Shown: piece by piece, positions 45,289-53,723 of the stretch
Numbering within the stretch: the first letter of the stretch is position 1
Layout: each line of letters begins with the position of its first letter
Assembly: GCF_000020485.1 (NCBI RefSeq)
Contig: NC_011899.1
Location: forward strand, 1,334,501-1,398,500
DNA from: Halothermothrix orenii H 168
Lineage (GTDB): Bacteria; Bacillota; Halanaerobiia; Halanaerobiales; Halothermotrichaceae
Direction: 5' to 3'
Length of the DNA stretch: 64,000 nt
Program-made: the position numbers and the translations under genes
The notes under the pieces: generated by a model
Database searches by the model: none
The model's input: the letters and a program-made list of their open reading frames with translations, nothing else
What the model was told of the DNA's origin: nothing

Positions 45289-46350
45289 TCAATCCCTTTT
45301 ATACAGTAAAGAAGAAATTACATCAGCCAGTAACCTTACCGAATTTATGGCCTCTGTGGTTGTATTATTGTAATCACCTATTTCCAGTAATAGAGCCCTG
45401 GGATGAAGGTCCTGATTATAGGTGGTATCTCTAATCTCCAGTCTTTTGAGGAGCCCAGGATACATTTCCTCAATTTTGCCTGACATTTTTTGAGCAAACT
45501 CAAGGTTTTTCTTCCAGTTCTGATGATGCTCTTTAAGATTCAATCTGGCAAAATCAAATTTACCGTTTGTCACCACTATCATTATTCTGGCAACTTTTTT
45601 TCCATTAAGGGTGGTAGTATATACCCCTTCTTTAATATCTTCAACTCCATCCCGGTGAATATCAAGTACCAGGTCAACTCCTTCGTACTTTTTTAAAATA
45701 TTTTTAAGGGTTTGTCGTGATTTATAATAGGCCCGGGCATAACTTTCATCATGTACCCTGGTTGTATGTATAACCCTTATATTATGTTGTTCTGAAAGGA
45801 TCCGGGCAAGCTCGGCTCCAACCCTCCCTATATTCCCGATTTGACCCGGCAGAACATGTCCGTTGTTATCCTGGGGTCGGGGATCATCTATATAGGTTTC
45901 TGAAGTATGGGTATGGTATATCACAACCAGAGGACGTTCTACCGCTTTTTTAATATTATCTGCTTCCCTTTGTTTACTTTCACGCAAATCAAATTTTAAC
46001 CTGATAACACTACTTTTTTTACTTTTATCTTCTGCAGGTTCATAAACCTTCCTGGAAGGTTGTCTCAACGTGGCAGGGGTGTAATAACTTAATAAAGGTA
46101 TTTCCCGTTTCAGGTAGGTAATAGGGGCCTTAATGCGGATCCCGGTTAGCTGATATATTAAATTATCGGGTTGCAGGGTTTTTTTAATTTTATCCAGGGT
46201 TCCCATATTAACCTGTCTATAGTATTTTTTATCAAAACTCGACCAGACCGGTATTGCTTCATTACCAGTAGTCCGGTATTTCATGATATTTAACCATGCC
46301 AGGACCAGAATAATTATAATTACCACATATTTGGCTTTATTAATAGACAT
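45289..46350 (-). CDS. spoIIP: Stage II sporulation protein P (SpoIIP)
   Basis: Peptidoglycan amidase/endopeptidase of the DMP engulfment machine in the mother cell. One N-terminal membrane helix, then the SpoIIP domain with VVIYHTHTSETYIDD, NIGRVGAELARILSEQHNIRVIHTT, DLVLDIHRDG and LLLEIGDYNNTTTEA, which carry the zinc-binding histidines and glutamate. I start at MSINKAKY behind GGGAGG. Found between gpr and lepA, the normal position. About 353 residues. Confidence 0.94.
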   Translation of the reverse strand: MSINKAKYVVIIIILVLAWLNIMKYRTTGNEAIPVWSSFDKKYYRQVNMGTLDKIKKTLQPDNLIYQLTGIRIKAPITYLKREIPLLSYYTPATLRQPSRKVYEPAEDKSKKSSVIRLKFDLRESKQREADNIKKAVERPLVVIYHTHTSETYIDDPRPQDNNGHVLPGQIGNIGRVGAELARILSEQHNIRVIHTTRVHDESYARAYYKSRQTLKNILKKYEGVDLVLDIHRDGVEDIKEGVYTTTLNGKKVARIMIVVTNGKFDFARLNLKEHHQNWKKNLEFAQKMSGKIEEMYPGLLKRLEIRDTTYNQDLHPRALLLEIGDYNNTTTEAINSVRLLADVISSLLYKRD

Positions 46351-46456
46351 TATAATTCCTCCCATAAAAATATATGAGAGGAAGGATAGCTATAGAACGA
46401 ATAACCTTTACCTGTCCCCAAATTGTTATAATAATTATTTAAATTAATAATTAGTT

Positions 46457-46558
46457 TAACCGGACTCCGGCCCACATTACAAAGGCAGACATTACATTTA
46501 TATAAACTGTAATTCTAAAATATAATGTAAAAATTTAAACCAGGCCAGTGTCCGGTTA
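46457..46558. repeat. Nested inverted-repeat element between gpr and spoIIP
   Basis: Outer arms TAACCGGAC and GTCCGGTTA are exact complements; three bases further in both sides have GGCC, and inside are TTACATT and AATGTAA. The whole 102-base element can fold into one long interrupted stem. It sits in the 258-base gap before spoIIP; a TTGCTT-16-TATAAT pair just upstream would place it in the spoIIP 5' leader. The rest of the gap is plain AT-rich sequence. Confidence 0.65.
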
Positions 46559-46623
46559 TAACATTATACTCTCAATATATAAATAAGCAAAATTTATTTT
46601 TATCTATAAATATTATTTTTTAT

Positions 46624-47637
46624 TTATAAATATAATGATAGATTTTCTGGAGTAATATCAGGATGAAGGGCTACATTAACCCCTCCCCCAATTATTCGGC
46701 CAACATCCTTGATTAACTCATCTATACCTTTAGGAGACATAATTAAATCACCCATATAGGGGCTTAGAATATTTGCCATTAACCTTTTTTTCTCAGCTTC
46801 CTCAATATGGCGAAACCTTTCCCGTTCGGTAGGCGAAAATAATTCACCCTGTATTAGCTGTTCCATAGCATCATTTACAATAGTTATTGCATTTACCACT
46901 GTAGGTACCCCGATTGCGATTACAGGTATGTTCATTGTCTCCTGATTTATTGCCAGTCTCTTTTTCCCGAGGCCAGACCCTGGTGATATTCCTGTATTAC
47001 TTATTTGAATGGTCCGGGCCAGCCGGTCTGTACTCCTGGCTGCCAGGGAATCAATGGCTATAATAAGATCAGGGTTTACCAGCTGGACAACACCTTTTAT
47101 TATCTCAGCTGTCTGGACACCGGTTAATCCCAGTACACCGGGAGCCAGTGCACAGACTGGTCTTAATCCTTTTCTCAATTCTGGAGGAGCCTGTTGGTAG
47201 AGATGTCTGGTTACCATCAAATAATTCAGGGCATGGGGCCCCAGAGCATCCGGGGTAGCATTCCAGTTTCCAAGCCCAACTACAAAAATGGTAGGCTCCA
47301 GATTGGGATGGGGTCTTATGGCGTCAAAATTGATAAGATTCCCCAGTTCTGTGGCAAATATATCTGTTAGCTTATCATGGGCAAGCCTGTTTTGACCCCT
47401 CAAATCCTGTGATTCTATGGTAATATATGTACCAACAGGTTTATTAATGGCTTCTGCTCCCTGCTGATTTAAAACCTCTATTCGTGTTATTTTAGCATTC
47501 TCAACTATTTCCTCCCTAACACTGACCCCAGGAACCTCTCCCCCGGTCCTTTTAACAGCTAAATTATGTGCTTCTACCGCCAGGTCTGTATACACTTCTA
47601 CATTATTATAAGGGTTACTATTAAAATATGGTTTCAT
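46624..47637 (-). CDS. gpr: GPR endopeptidase, germination protease for SASPs
   Basis: Degrades small acid-soluble spore proteins at germination. The zymogen opening VYTDLAVEAHNLAVKRTGGEVPGV and the conserved FVVGLGNWNATPDALGP, APGVLGLTGVQTAEII and AIDSLAARSTDRL segments identify the A25 family. 337 residues. Two substrate SASP genes are encoded within 4 kb. Thirteen bases after the holin-like gene, so expressed from the forespore-type promoter upstream of it. Confidence 0.96.
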   Translation of the reverse strand: MKPYFNSNPYNNVEVYTDLAVEAHNLAVKRTGGEVPGVSVREEIVENAKITRIEVLNQQGAEAINKPVGTYITIESQDLRGQNRLAHDKLTDIFATELGNLINFDAIRPHPNLEPTIFVVGLGNWNATPDALGPHALNYLMVTRHLYQQAPPELRKGLRPVCALAPGVLGLTGVQTAEIIKGVVQLVNPDLIIAIDSLAARSTDRLARTIQISNTGISPGSGLGKKRLAINQETMNIPVIAIGVPTVVNAITIVNDAMEQLIQGELFSPTERERFRHIEEAEKKRLMANILSPYMGDLIMSPKGIDELIKDVGRIIGGGVNVALHPDITPENLSLYL

Positions 47638-47650
47638 TGTAGGACTCTCC

Positions 47651-47986
47651 TTATCTTAATTCAGTGGGGACAAAAGCATCAATTAACCCGATAACCAGGG
47701 ATGCCAGTAATGCTCCCCAGATGGATACGCTTAATCCTTCCACTAGAAATTGACTGGCATATATTACTACAGCTGCTGTAATAAATCCTATTATACCCCT
47801 GTTCTGAGGGGATATTCTGTCTCCCATTAAAGCTTCAACCACATAACCGAGGACAGCAATTACTACTGCAGCAATCAGGGCATTTACAAAGCCTACCATC
47901 GTAAAACCGGGAACAAAATAACCAACTGCCAGTAAAACAAGTGCTGAAACAATAAATCTAATTATGGCACCAACCCAGTTTGTCAT
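47651..47986 (-). CDS. Phage-holin-4-2 family membrane protein (YvlD-like)
   Basis: 111 residues with four hydrophobic helices (FIVSALVLLAVGYFVPGF, NALIAAVVIAVLGYVVEAL, IIGFITAAVVIYASQFLV, IWGALLASLVIGLIDAFV), each flanked by few charges. The pattern fits PF04020, a widespread membrane family without proven holin activity. It is co-transcribed with gpr from a sigma-F/G-like promoter, which suggests a forespore membrane role. Confidence 0.83.
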   Translation of the reverse strand: MTNWVGAIIRFIVSALVLLAVGYFVPGFTMVGFVNALIAAVVIAVLGYVVEALMGDRISPQNRGIIGFITAAVVIYASQFLVEGLSVSIWGALLASLVIGLIDAFVPTELR

Positions 47987-48017
47987 GATCTCACCTCCTG
48001 ATTTTATTAGCCAGTAA

Positions 48018-48047
48018 TATAATAACCCTAAAAACTAATTAATATGC
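48018..48047 (-). promoter_or_regulatory. Sigma-F/G-type promoter of the holin-like gene and gpr
   Basis: GCATA, 18 bases, TATTATA on the minus strand. The -35 matches the forespore consensus (GHATR) exactly and the -10 matches six of seven positions of CATWHTA. It is about 30 bases before the ATG, with AGGAGGTGA in between. gpr is sigma-F/G dependent in Bacillus. Confidence 0.6.
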
Positions 48048-48067
48048 AAATTTTTAAAGGCTTTACC

Positions 48068-48096
48068 TTGCATTTTAGAAAAAGTCATGGTAAAAT
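48068..48096 (+). promoter_or_regulatory. Sigma-A promoter of rpsT
   Basis: TTGCAT, 17 bases, TAAAAT on the plus strand, about 82 bases before the rpsT ATG. It diverges from the forespore-type promoter of the gpr operon. Confidence 0.65.
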
Positions 48097-48177
48097 TGAA
48101 ATGCTGTAAACAAGTAGGGTTACTTATAAGTATATAGAAATAAATCTGGTAAAAATCAAGGAGGTGAAAGTTTTAAG

Positions 48178-48441
48178 ATGCCAATTATCAAATCTGCAAA
48201 AAAGAGGGTAAGAATTACTGAAAAGAGAACTGCTTATAACCGGGAATGGAAAGAAAAAATAAAGCAGGCAATTAAAGAGTTTGAAAAGGTCGTTGAAGAA
48301 GGAAATGTTGAAGAGGCAGAAGCCAAACTCCGTGAAGCCAGTAAAATACTAGATAAATCAGCCGGTAAAGGAATTATTCATAAAAATAAAGCGGCCCGTA
48401 AAAAGAGCCAGCTTACCAGACAGTTTAATAAAATTGCTTAA
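48178..48441 (+). CDS. rpsT: 30S ribosomal protein S20
   Basis: Binds 16S rRNA in the body of the small subunit. The sequence opens MPIIKSAKKRVRITEKRTAYN and has AGKGIIHKNKAARKKSQLTRQFNK at its end, which identify bS20 (each quoted in part). 87 residues. AAGGAGGTGAAAG lies before the ATG. It is the only vegetative plus-strand gene here and lies between holA and gpr, as in Bacillus. Confidence 0.97.
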   Translation: MPIIKSAKKRVRITEKRTAYNREWKEKIKQAIKEFEKVVEEGNVEEAEAKLREASKILDKSAGKGIIHKNKAARKKSQLTRQFNKIA

Positions 48442-48474
48442 TAAGTTAAAATTAAAATATATTTAACATCCCAG

Positions 48475-48509
48475 TGTCAAGGAAAGATTTAAATTTCCTT
48501 GGCATTTTT
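48475..48509 (+). terminator. Rho-independent terminator of rpsT
   Basis: Eleven-base-pair stem TGTCAAGGAAA/TTTCCTTGGCA (one G-U) with an eight-base AT loop, followed by TTTTTA. Confidence 0.85.
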
Positions 48510-48565
48510 AATTTATATTACATTTTTATTACATTTTTGACGTTTAATATATAATTTTTATATTA

Positions 48566-49579
48566 TTAATTAATCGAACTTATCATGGCCAGTTCAAGGG
48601 AAAACCGACTATCTTTATATTTTCCGGTCACTATTTCATAATTAGCTTTAAGGAATTTTTCGAGCATTATTTCCAGTTCTTCTTCACTAAAATTATCACA
48701 CTGGCGGTAACACTTTTTTACCGGGTATGGGTGTTCCCCCAATATTTTTGCTATCTGATCCGGTGATTTACCTTCATTCTTTAGCTCCTTAACTGATAAT
48801 AACAACCTGACCTGTCTTACCACCATGGCCAGGATCCTTAATGGTGCTTCACCTTCCTTCATCATGTCATTGAGCAAAATAATAGCCTGCCCTTCATTCC
48901 TTTCACTAAGAGCATCGACCAGTTTAAAAATCATATTATCCTCTATATACCGGTCCCGGCTAATTATCTTTTGAATATCTTCAAGAGAAATTAAATCTTT
49001 ATCTCCTGTATAGATAGAAACTTTTTCAATTTCATTTTCCAGTTGTTCAAGGTTATTACTGAACATCTCTTCAAGCAACTGAACCACTGATCTATTTACC
49101 TTTTTTCCATGATTTTTAAATTTAGATATAATCCAGTTATCAAGCTGCCTATACCTGGGTGCCTTTAAATTTATTATCTCACCAACCTCTTTAATTTTCT
49201 TGGCAGGTTTTAACCGTTTATCTATCTGACCTTCAACTACTATTAAGAGAATGGTCGTCTCTGGAAAATCATCAAATAATTTTGCTAATTTATTATCATT
49301 ACCATTTTTACCGGTAAAATAATCTTTACACCGGGCAACAACATACCTCCTGTCAGACATAACAGGTAACGTTTTTACTTTTGCAATTAAACTATCAACA
49401 AAATTATCTTCCCCGTCATTAATAAAAGTTAGGTTAAAATCCCTGACTTCCTGTTTTACAAACTTATCAATAAATTTATCAATAAATTGTTCCCTTAAAT
49501 ATTTATCTTCACCGTAAATAAGATATACCGGTTTTAAATTTTTTTTGGCTCCCTTTAATATTTTCTCTAATTGACCCAT
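48566..49579 (-). CDS. holA: DNA polymerase III delta subunit
   Basis: Clamp-loader subunit that opens the beta clamp. Opening KPVYLIYGEDKYLREQFIDKF, then a degenerate AAA+ core without Walker A, FPETTILLIVVEGQIDKRLKPAKKI, the segment LFSNNLEQLENEIEKVSIY-like, and a C-terminal collar domain (RLLLSVKELKNEGKSPDQIAKILGEHPYPVKK in pieces). 337 residues. The comEA-comEC-holA-rpsT order is conserved, but here two SASP genes on the other strand are inserted between comEC and holA. Confidence 0.93.
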   Translation of the reverse strand: MGQLEKILKGAKKNLKPVYLIYGEDKYLREQFIDKFIDKFVKQEVRDFNLTFINDGEDNFVDSLIAKVKTLPVMSDRRYVVARCKDYFTGKNGNDNKLAKLFDDFPETTILLIVVEGQIDKRLKPAKKIKEVGEIINLKAPRYRQLDNWIISKFKNHGKKVNRSVVQLLEEMFSNNLEQLENEIEKVSIYTGDKDLISLEDIQKIISRDRYIEDNMIFKLVDALSERNEGQAIILLNDMMKEGEAPLRILAMVVRQVRLLLSVKELKNEGKSPDQIAKILGEHPYPVKKCYRQCDNFSEEELEIMLEKFLKANYEIVTGKYKDSRFSLELAMISSIN

Positions 49580-49779
49580 TCTTATTCACCTGCTTTTTTT
49601 AATAATCGTCACCCAATTTTACGACAGGAAATTATAAAAGTTCCTGAATTATTAAAAATCACTAAGTTAGAACAAAAAATATAAAATCATTGTTTTTTAA
49701 TTTACCATAAATATAGTAACATAAAATTTAATCCTGCTGCAAATTATAATTAATGAACTACTTGTCAGGAGGTGTCAAA

Positions 49780-50001
49780 TTGGCCAGACGTAATAACCAT
49801 ATTCTAAATCCACGGGCCGCTGATTCCCTTGACAGGTTTAAATATGAAACCGCTGATGAATTAGGACTTATAAATAAAATTCAAAGACAGGGTTGGGAAA
49901 ATATGACCACCAGAGAAGTTGGTAAAATCGGTGGTAATATGGTCCGTAAGATGATTCAGATGGCCGAGGACAAAATGGCAAGGCGGGGACCTGGCAAGTA
50001 G
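49780..50001 (+). CDS. Alpha/beta-type small acid-soluble spore protein
   Basis: DNA-binding spore protein. FKYETADELGL holds the GPR cleavage region, and VGKIGGNMVRKMIQMAE is the second SASP signature. I start at TTG (MARRNNHIL) because CAGGAGGTG lies six bases before it; the ATG nine codons upstream has no site and would put the binding site inside the gene. 73 residues. No good sigma-G promoter is visible upstream, unlike its neighbour. Confidence 0.92.
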   Translation: MARRNNHILNPRAADSLDRFKYETADELGLINKIQRQGWENMTTREVGKIGGNMVRKMIQMAEDKMARRGPGK

Positions 50002-50013
50002 ATAATATAGATC

Positions 50014-50038
50014 AGGCGGGATTTTTTAAATCCCGCCT
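50014..50038 (+). terminator. Hairpin terminator after the first SASP gene
   Basis: Perfect eleven-base-pair stem AGGCGGGATTT/AAATCCCGCCT with a three-T loop, followed by CTCTCTAAT. The T-tract is poor but the stem is strong. Confidence 0.7.
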
Positions 50039-50063
50039 CTCTAATAACTCCCATATAATTCTA

Positions 50064-50093
50064 GTATAACCTCCCTCCCTAAATCGCATAATA
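50064..50093 (+). promoter_or_regulatory. Sigma-G promoter of the second SASP gene
   Basis: GTATA, 18 bases, CATAATA: an exact match to the forespore sigma-G consensus GHATR-N18-CATWHTA, with the ATG 29 bases after the -10. Confidence 0.85.
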
Positions 50094-50121
50094 GTAATAC
50101 ACTGAAAGGAGGTGAGAATTG

Positions 50122-50358
50122 ATGGCAGGAACTGGACAAAGAAATAATACTCTGATTAACCCTCTGGCTGCTCAGGCCATGGAAAAATTTAAGTATGAAG
50201 TAGCTCAGGAACTGGGTATTCAGATTCCACAGAGCGGTTATTATGGTGAAATGACTACCCGTGACACCGGTGCTCTCGGTGGTCATATGGTAAGGAAAAT
50301 GGTTGAAGCTTATGAAAATTCTTTAGCCGGTACAGGTAACCAGAACCAACAGTATTAA
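50122..50358 (+). CDS. Alpha/beta-type small acid-soluble spore protein
   Basis: Close relative of the preceding SASP. The signature KFKYEVAQELGI contains the GPR cleavage site, and TGALGGHMVRKMVEAYENSL is the C-terminal signature, with a short Gln/Asn tail. AAAGGAGGTGAGA precedes the ATG (a TTG codon directly before it is too close). 78 residues. Coats spore DNA in the dormant forespore and is later degraded by GPR. Confidence 0.95.
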   Translation: MAGTGQRNNTLINPLAAQAMEKFKYEVAQELGIQIPQSGYYGEMTTRDTGALGGHMVRKMVEAYENSLAGTGNQNQQY

Positions 50359-50446
50359 TTTTAATATAATTTCTTACGTTTCTGGTTTAATTATCCTGGA
50401 ATTATAAAAATCATCTCCTTTTAATACTGTAAAGTAAGTCGACCCT

Positions 50447-50477
50447 AAAATGAGCGGGATTGAATCCCGCTCATTTT
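50447..50477. terminator. Bidirectional terminator shared by SASP and comEC
   Basis: Perfect fifteen-base-pair stem AAAATGAGCGGGATT/AATCCCGCTCATTTT with a one-base centre, T-rich on both sides. The comEC stop codon overlaps its right edge by two bases. Confidence 0.92.
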
Positions 50478-52803
50478 AATTTTGCTGTAAAAAACTTTTT
50501 ATTTCATATTCCCTGCCATTTGTATTAATAACTATTGCTCCCTGCTTGTCCGTCCTCCACACCCTGGCCCTGATATTTTGAACACGATTTAATACAGATG
50601 GTGAAGGGTGACCATATTTATTTGGACCTACTGATATAATAACATCTTCAGGCAAAACTTTTTTAAGAAAAAGGGAACTTGAAGAATCTTCACTCCCATG
50701 ATGGGCAAGTTTCAATACTTCACTTTTTAATAATTGACCTGACCTCATAAGATTATATTCAACCTTTTTCCCGGCATCTCCAGTTAAAAGGAGGTCAAAT
50801 TTTCCGTAACTTAATTTAAGTACTATAGAATTATCATTTCTACTATATAAACTACCTTTTGTTCCTGAATTAAATATTTTTAAAAAAACTGAACCGGATT
50901 TAAAATAATCACCTTTTTTAACTATATGAACCGGAATATCTTTTTTAAATGCCACCGCTAATATCTTTTGACAAAGGGTAGAGTTTTTATCTACCTCAGG
51001 AATACACAACAAACCAACCTCACGGTTTTTGAGAATGGTTAATACCCCCAGGGCGTGGTCAGCATCAAAATGGGTTATGAATACTATATCTATCTTTTTT
51101 ATTCCCCTGTCCCTTAAGTAAGGTAATAAAACCTTATCTGCCCGGGTTGAAGATTTTGTTAACCACCCTCCTCCATCCACCATAATGTGGTGCCCATCTG
51201 GCAGGTTAATTATTATTGCATCCCCCTGACCTACATCAAAAAATATTATTTCAAGCTGTGACGGAAAAATACCCATTAATACCATCATAACTATTAAACA
51301 GGTAACCAGGACACCTGCCCATTTCAACTTCATTTTTTGCCTTTTAATATTATATGGAATATACCTGGTTTTTAACAAAAATGGTAAGTAAATCAGTACT
51401 GAATATATAGCCAGTAAAATAAACAATGGTGGTTGAGGTACTTCAATATCAAAAGGTAACAGGGCCATAAATTTCATACCGGTCCCCAGTAACCTTAAGA
51501 GATAGTATACAAACAAACGAAAAATTACCAAGCTAAAGACCGGATGAACCAGGCCCAGGATTAAGCCTATCATGCTCATACTGACAACAAGGCCGGCCAG
51601 CGGAATAGCCCATATATTTGTTAAAATACCTATCGGGGTAATAATATTAAAATAATAACTTATAATGGGTGATGAACCCAGTAAAGCAGCCCCGGAAACT
51701 GCAACAATATTGCCTAAATATTTTTTTAAAATTCCACTCCATAATATAATAAATATTAAAACAAGGTAAGTTAACTGAAAACCAACCATAAATAATGACA
51801 GGGGATTTATAACCAGATTAAGTATAGCTGCCAGTCCCAGGGTATTGAAAAAATCAGCTTCCCTATTGAAATATGGTGCCCACAAAAACACCAACGATAG
51901 TATCCCGGCCCTGAATACAGAACTCCTGAAACCGGTCATGATTATATATATAACTAAAAAAAGCGTGATAAAAAAATTTTGCCATCCTGTCGGTAATTTA
52001 AAAATCTTTACAATCGTTAAAAGCATAATTACAATAAATCCAACATGTAAACCCGAGATAGCCAGAAGGTGATTGGCACCGGCCTGGCTAAACCAGCGGT
52101 CCCACTCCCGGGGCAAATTGCTTTTCTCCCCCAGAGTCAAAGCCTTAATAACCTCATTATACGGGGAAATCAGATTAGAATCTATATTTTTAATTAACTG
52201 TCGTTTAAGGGATATAATTATTTTTTTAACAGGGTGTTTTTTAAAATAGGTTTTACTTACAGGACCAGTAACATAACCTTTGCTGAAGACGCCTTTTTTA
52301 AATAAGTATTTATACTGGGAAAAGGATCCCGGGTTAGTTTGCCTGTAGGGGGTCTGTAATACCAGGTATACTCTTACTATATCTCCATTTACCAAATCTT
52401 CTTTTATATACCGCTGGTCCAGCTGAATCAATCCATATTTAACCCGGTGGCCATTAACATAAAGAGGTTTCAAATATATTTTATTGCCCTCCAGAGCAGC
52501 TAAATCTAATACTACTTCACCGAGTACCACTTTTTCACCATTTCCATTCCAGTCAGCTATCGACCATTTACTGTTATATTTAGCTTCTTCAAATTCAACT
52601 AAAAATAAACCTGTTAATATAACAGTTATTACTATAACCACTCGACTATATTTTTCATAATTTTTAAGCCAGCAGAAAGTTCCACATGTTATAAAAAATA
52701 CTAATAAAACAATTAAAATATATATATTAATATTAATAAAATAACCCAGGGTGATTCCCATTATTAAAAATAAAGCCGTCCAGAAAAGGGGTCTTGATTT
52801 CAT
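50476..52803 (-). CDS. comEC: DNA internalization competence protein ComEC/Rec2
   Basis: Inner-membrane channel for single-stranded DNA uptake. N-terminal membrane helices, a DUF4131-like soluble part, the Competence domain (ANHLLAISGLHVGFIVIML, GFRSSVFRAGIL) with many helices, and a C-terminal metallo-beta-lactamase domain (VGQGDAIIINLPDGHHIMVDGG, ITHFDADHALG, LKLAHHGSEDSS). 775 residues. Directly after comEA. Type IV pilus-like genes needed for uptake are not in this window. Confidence 0.95.
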   Translation of the reverse strand: MKSRPLFWTALFLIMGITLGYFININIYILIVLLVFFITCGTFCWLKNYEKYSRVVIVITVILTGLFLVEFEEAKYNSKWSIADWNGNGEKVVLGEVVLDLAALEGNKIYLKPLYVNGHRVKYGLIQLDQRYIKEDLVNGDIVRVYLVLQTPYRQTNPGSFSQYKYLFKKGVFSKGYVTGPVSKTYFKKHPVKKIIISLKRQLIKNIDSNLISPYNEVIKALTLGEKSNLPREWDRWFSQAGANHLLAISGLHVGFIVIMLLTIVKIFKLPTGWQNFFITLFLVIYIIMTGFRSSVFRAGILSLVFLWAPYFNREADFFNTLGLAAILNLVINPLSLFMVGFQLTYLVLIFIILWSGILKKYLGNIVAVSGAALLGSSPIISYYFNIITPIGILTNIWAIPLAGLVVSMSMIGLILGLVHPVFSLVIFRLFVYYLLRLLGTGMKFMALLPFDIEVPQPPLFILLAIYSVLIYLPFLLKTRYIPYNIKRQKMKLKWAGVLVTCLIVMMVLMGIFPSQLEIIFFDVGQGDAIIINLPDGHHIMVDGGGWLTKSSTRADKVLLPYLRDRGIKKIDIVFITHFDADHALGVLTILKNREVGLLCIPEVDKNSTLCQKILAVAFKKDIPVHIVKKGDYFKSGSVFLKIFNSGTKGSLYSRNDNSIVLKLSYGKFDLLLTGDAGKKVEYNLMRSGQLLKSEVLKLAHHGSEDSSSSLFLKKVLPEDVIISVGPNKYGHPSPSVLNRVQNIRARVWRTDKQGAIVINTNGREYEIKSFLQQN

Positions 52804-52804
52804 C

Positions 52805-53542
52805 TCATCTTAAACTCACTTTATCTTTTAATTTTTCATAAGTCTTCTCCCCAATCCCGGAAACATTAAGTAGTTGTGCCTTATCTGTAAAAAAGCCGTT
52901 TTCTTCCCGGTATTTTACTATACTCCTGGCCTTACTGGGACCTATTCCTGGTAGTTTTTGTAATTGTTCCTGACTTGACCGGTTTAAATTAATTTTTTCA
53001 GGATATTTATCAGTAATCAATAACTCATTATTTTTATTGACTTCTTCCCTGCTCCGGGATACGCTGACTGGTTTACTCCCTGTAATGTCATTTAATAAAG
53101 CAGGGTCTTCACCCTTGTTTGACTTAATTTTGGCCGGTATGACTATTTTTTCACCATCATAAATAGGGGCAGCAAGATTTACAGCATGCCGGTCAGCCTC
53201 ATCTGTAGTCCCACCAGCTGCGTTTACAGCGTCAATTACCCTTGCATCCTCTGGTAATTTATATACCCCCGGGTTTTTAACTTCCCCGGCCACATGAACA
53301 ATAATTTTTTTCTTTTCTTTCTCAAGAGTTTCGTTATTTTCTTTTTCTGCATCCTCTTCTGTAGAAACCTTTATATCTTTTCCATCAGCCAGTGATTGCT
53401 TTTCAGAAGTTAATTCATCATCTAATTTAGCTATTATTACAGAATCAGTAGTATTTTGGTAAATTAAAATTCCTGTACCAATTATAATTGTTAACAATAT
53501 AAATAACACTATAAGAAGTTGCTCTTTTTTTAATTTTGACAT
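52805..53542 (-). CDS. comEA: Competence protein ComEA (SLBB plus helix-hairpin-helix)
   Basis: Membrane-anchored DNA receptor. One N-terminal helix (LLIVLFILLTIIIGTGILIY), a Glu/Lys-rich linker, an SLBB domain (VHVAGEVKNPGVYKLPEDARVIDAVNAAGG in pieces), a second linker, and two HhH motifs at the end (INLNRSSQEQLQKLPGIGPSKARSIV and LLNVSGIGEKTYEKL, in pieces). The ATG used has AAAGGTGA five bases before it. About 245 residues, one base before comEC. Confidence 0.94.
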   Translation of the reverse strand: MSKLKKEQLLIVLFILLTIIIGTGILIYQNTTDSVIIAKLDDELTSEKQSLADGKDIKVSTEEDAEKENNETLEKEKKKIIVHVAGEVKNPGVYKLPEDARVIDAVNAAGGTTDEADRHAVNLAAPIYDGEKIVIPAKIKSNKGEDPALLNDITGSKPVSVSRSREEVNKNNELLITDKYPEKINLNRSSQEQLQKLPGIGPSKARSIVKYREENGFFTDKAQLLNVSGIGEKTYEKLKDKVSLR

Positions 53543-53662
53543 TAAAATCACCTTTCTTTATCAGGGATTATACTTAATAATTAACCATTTATTTCTATTA
53601 TCCTTTATTTTTATACAATTTATAGTAATTTTTTTATATTTTTAGATTTAAAAATACAAAAA

Positions 53663-53688
53663 AACCCTATTCTGAATAGAATAGGGTT
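53663..53688 (-). terminator. Rho-independent terminator of the EamA transporter gene
   Basis: Perfect ten-base-pair stem AACCCTATTC/GAATAGGGTT with a six-base loop, followed on the minus strand by TTTTTT. It isolates comEA-comEC from the transporter gene. Confidence 0.93.
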
Positions 53689-53723
53689 ATCAAAACAACA
53701 ATGTTCTTTTTTAAAAATCATAT

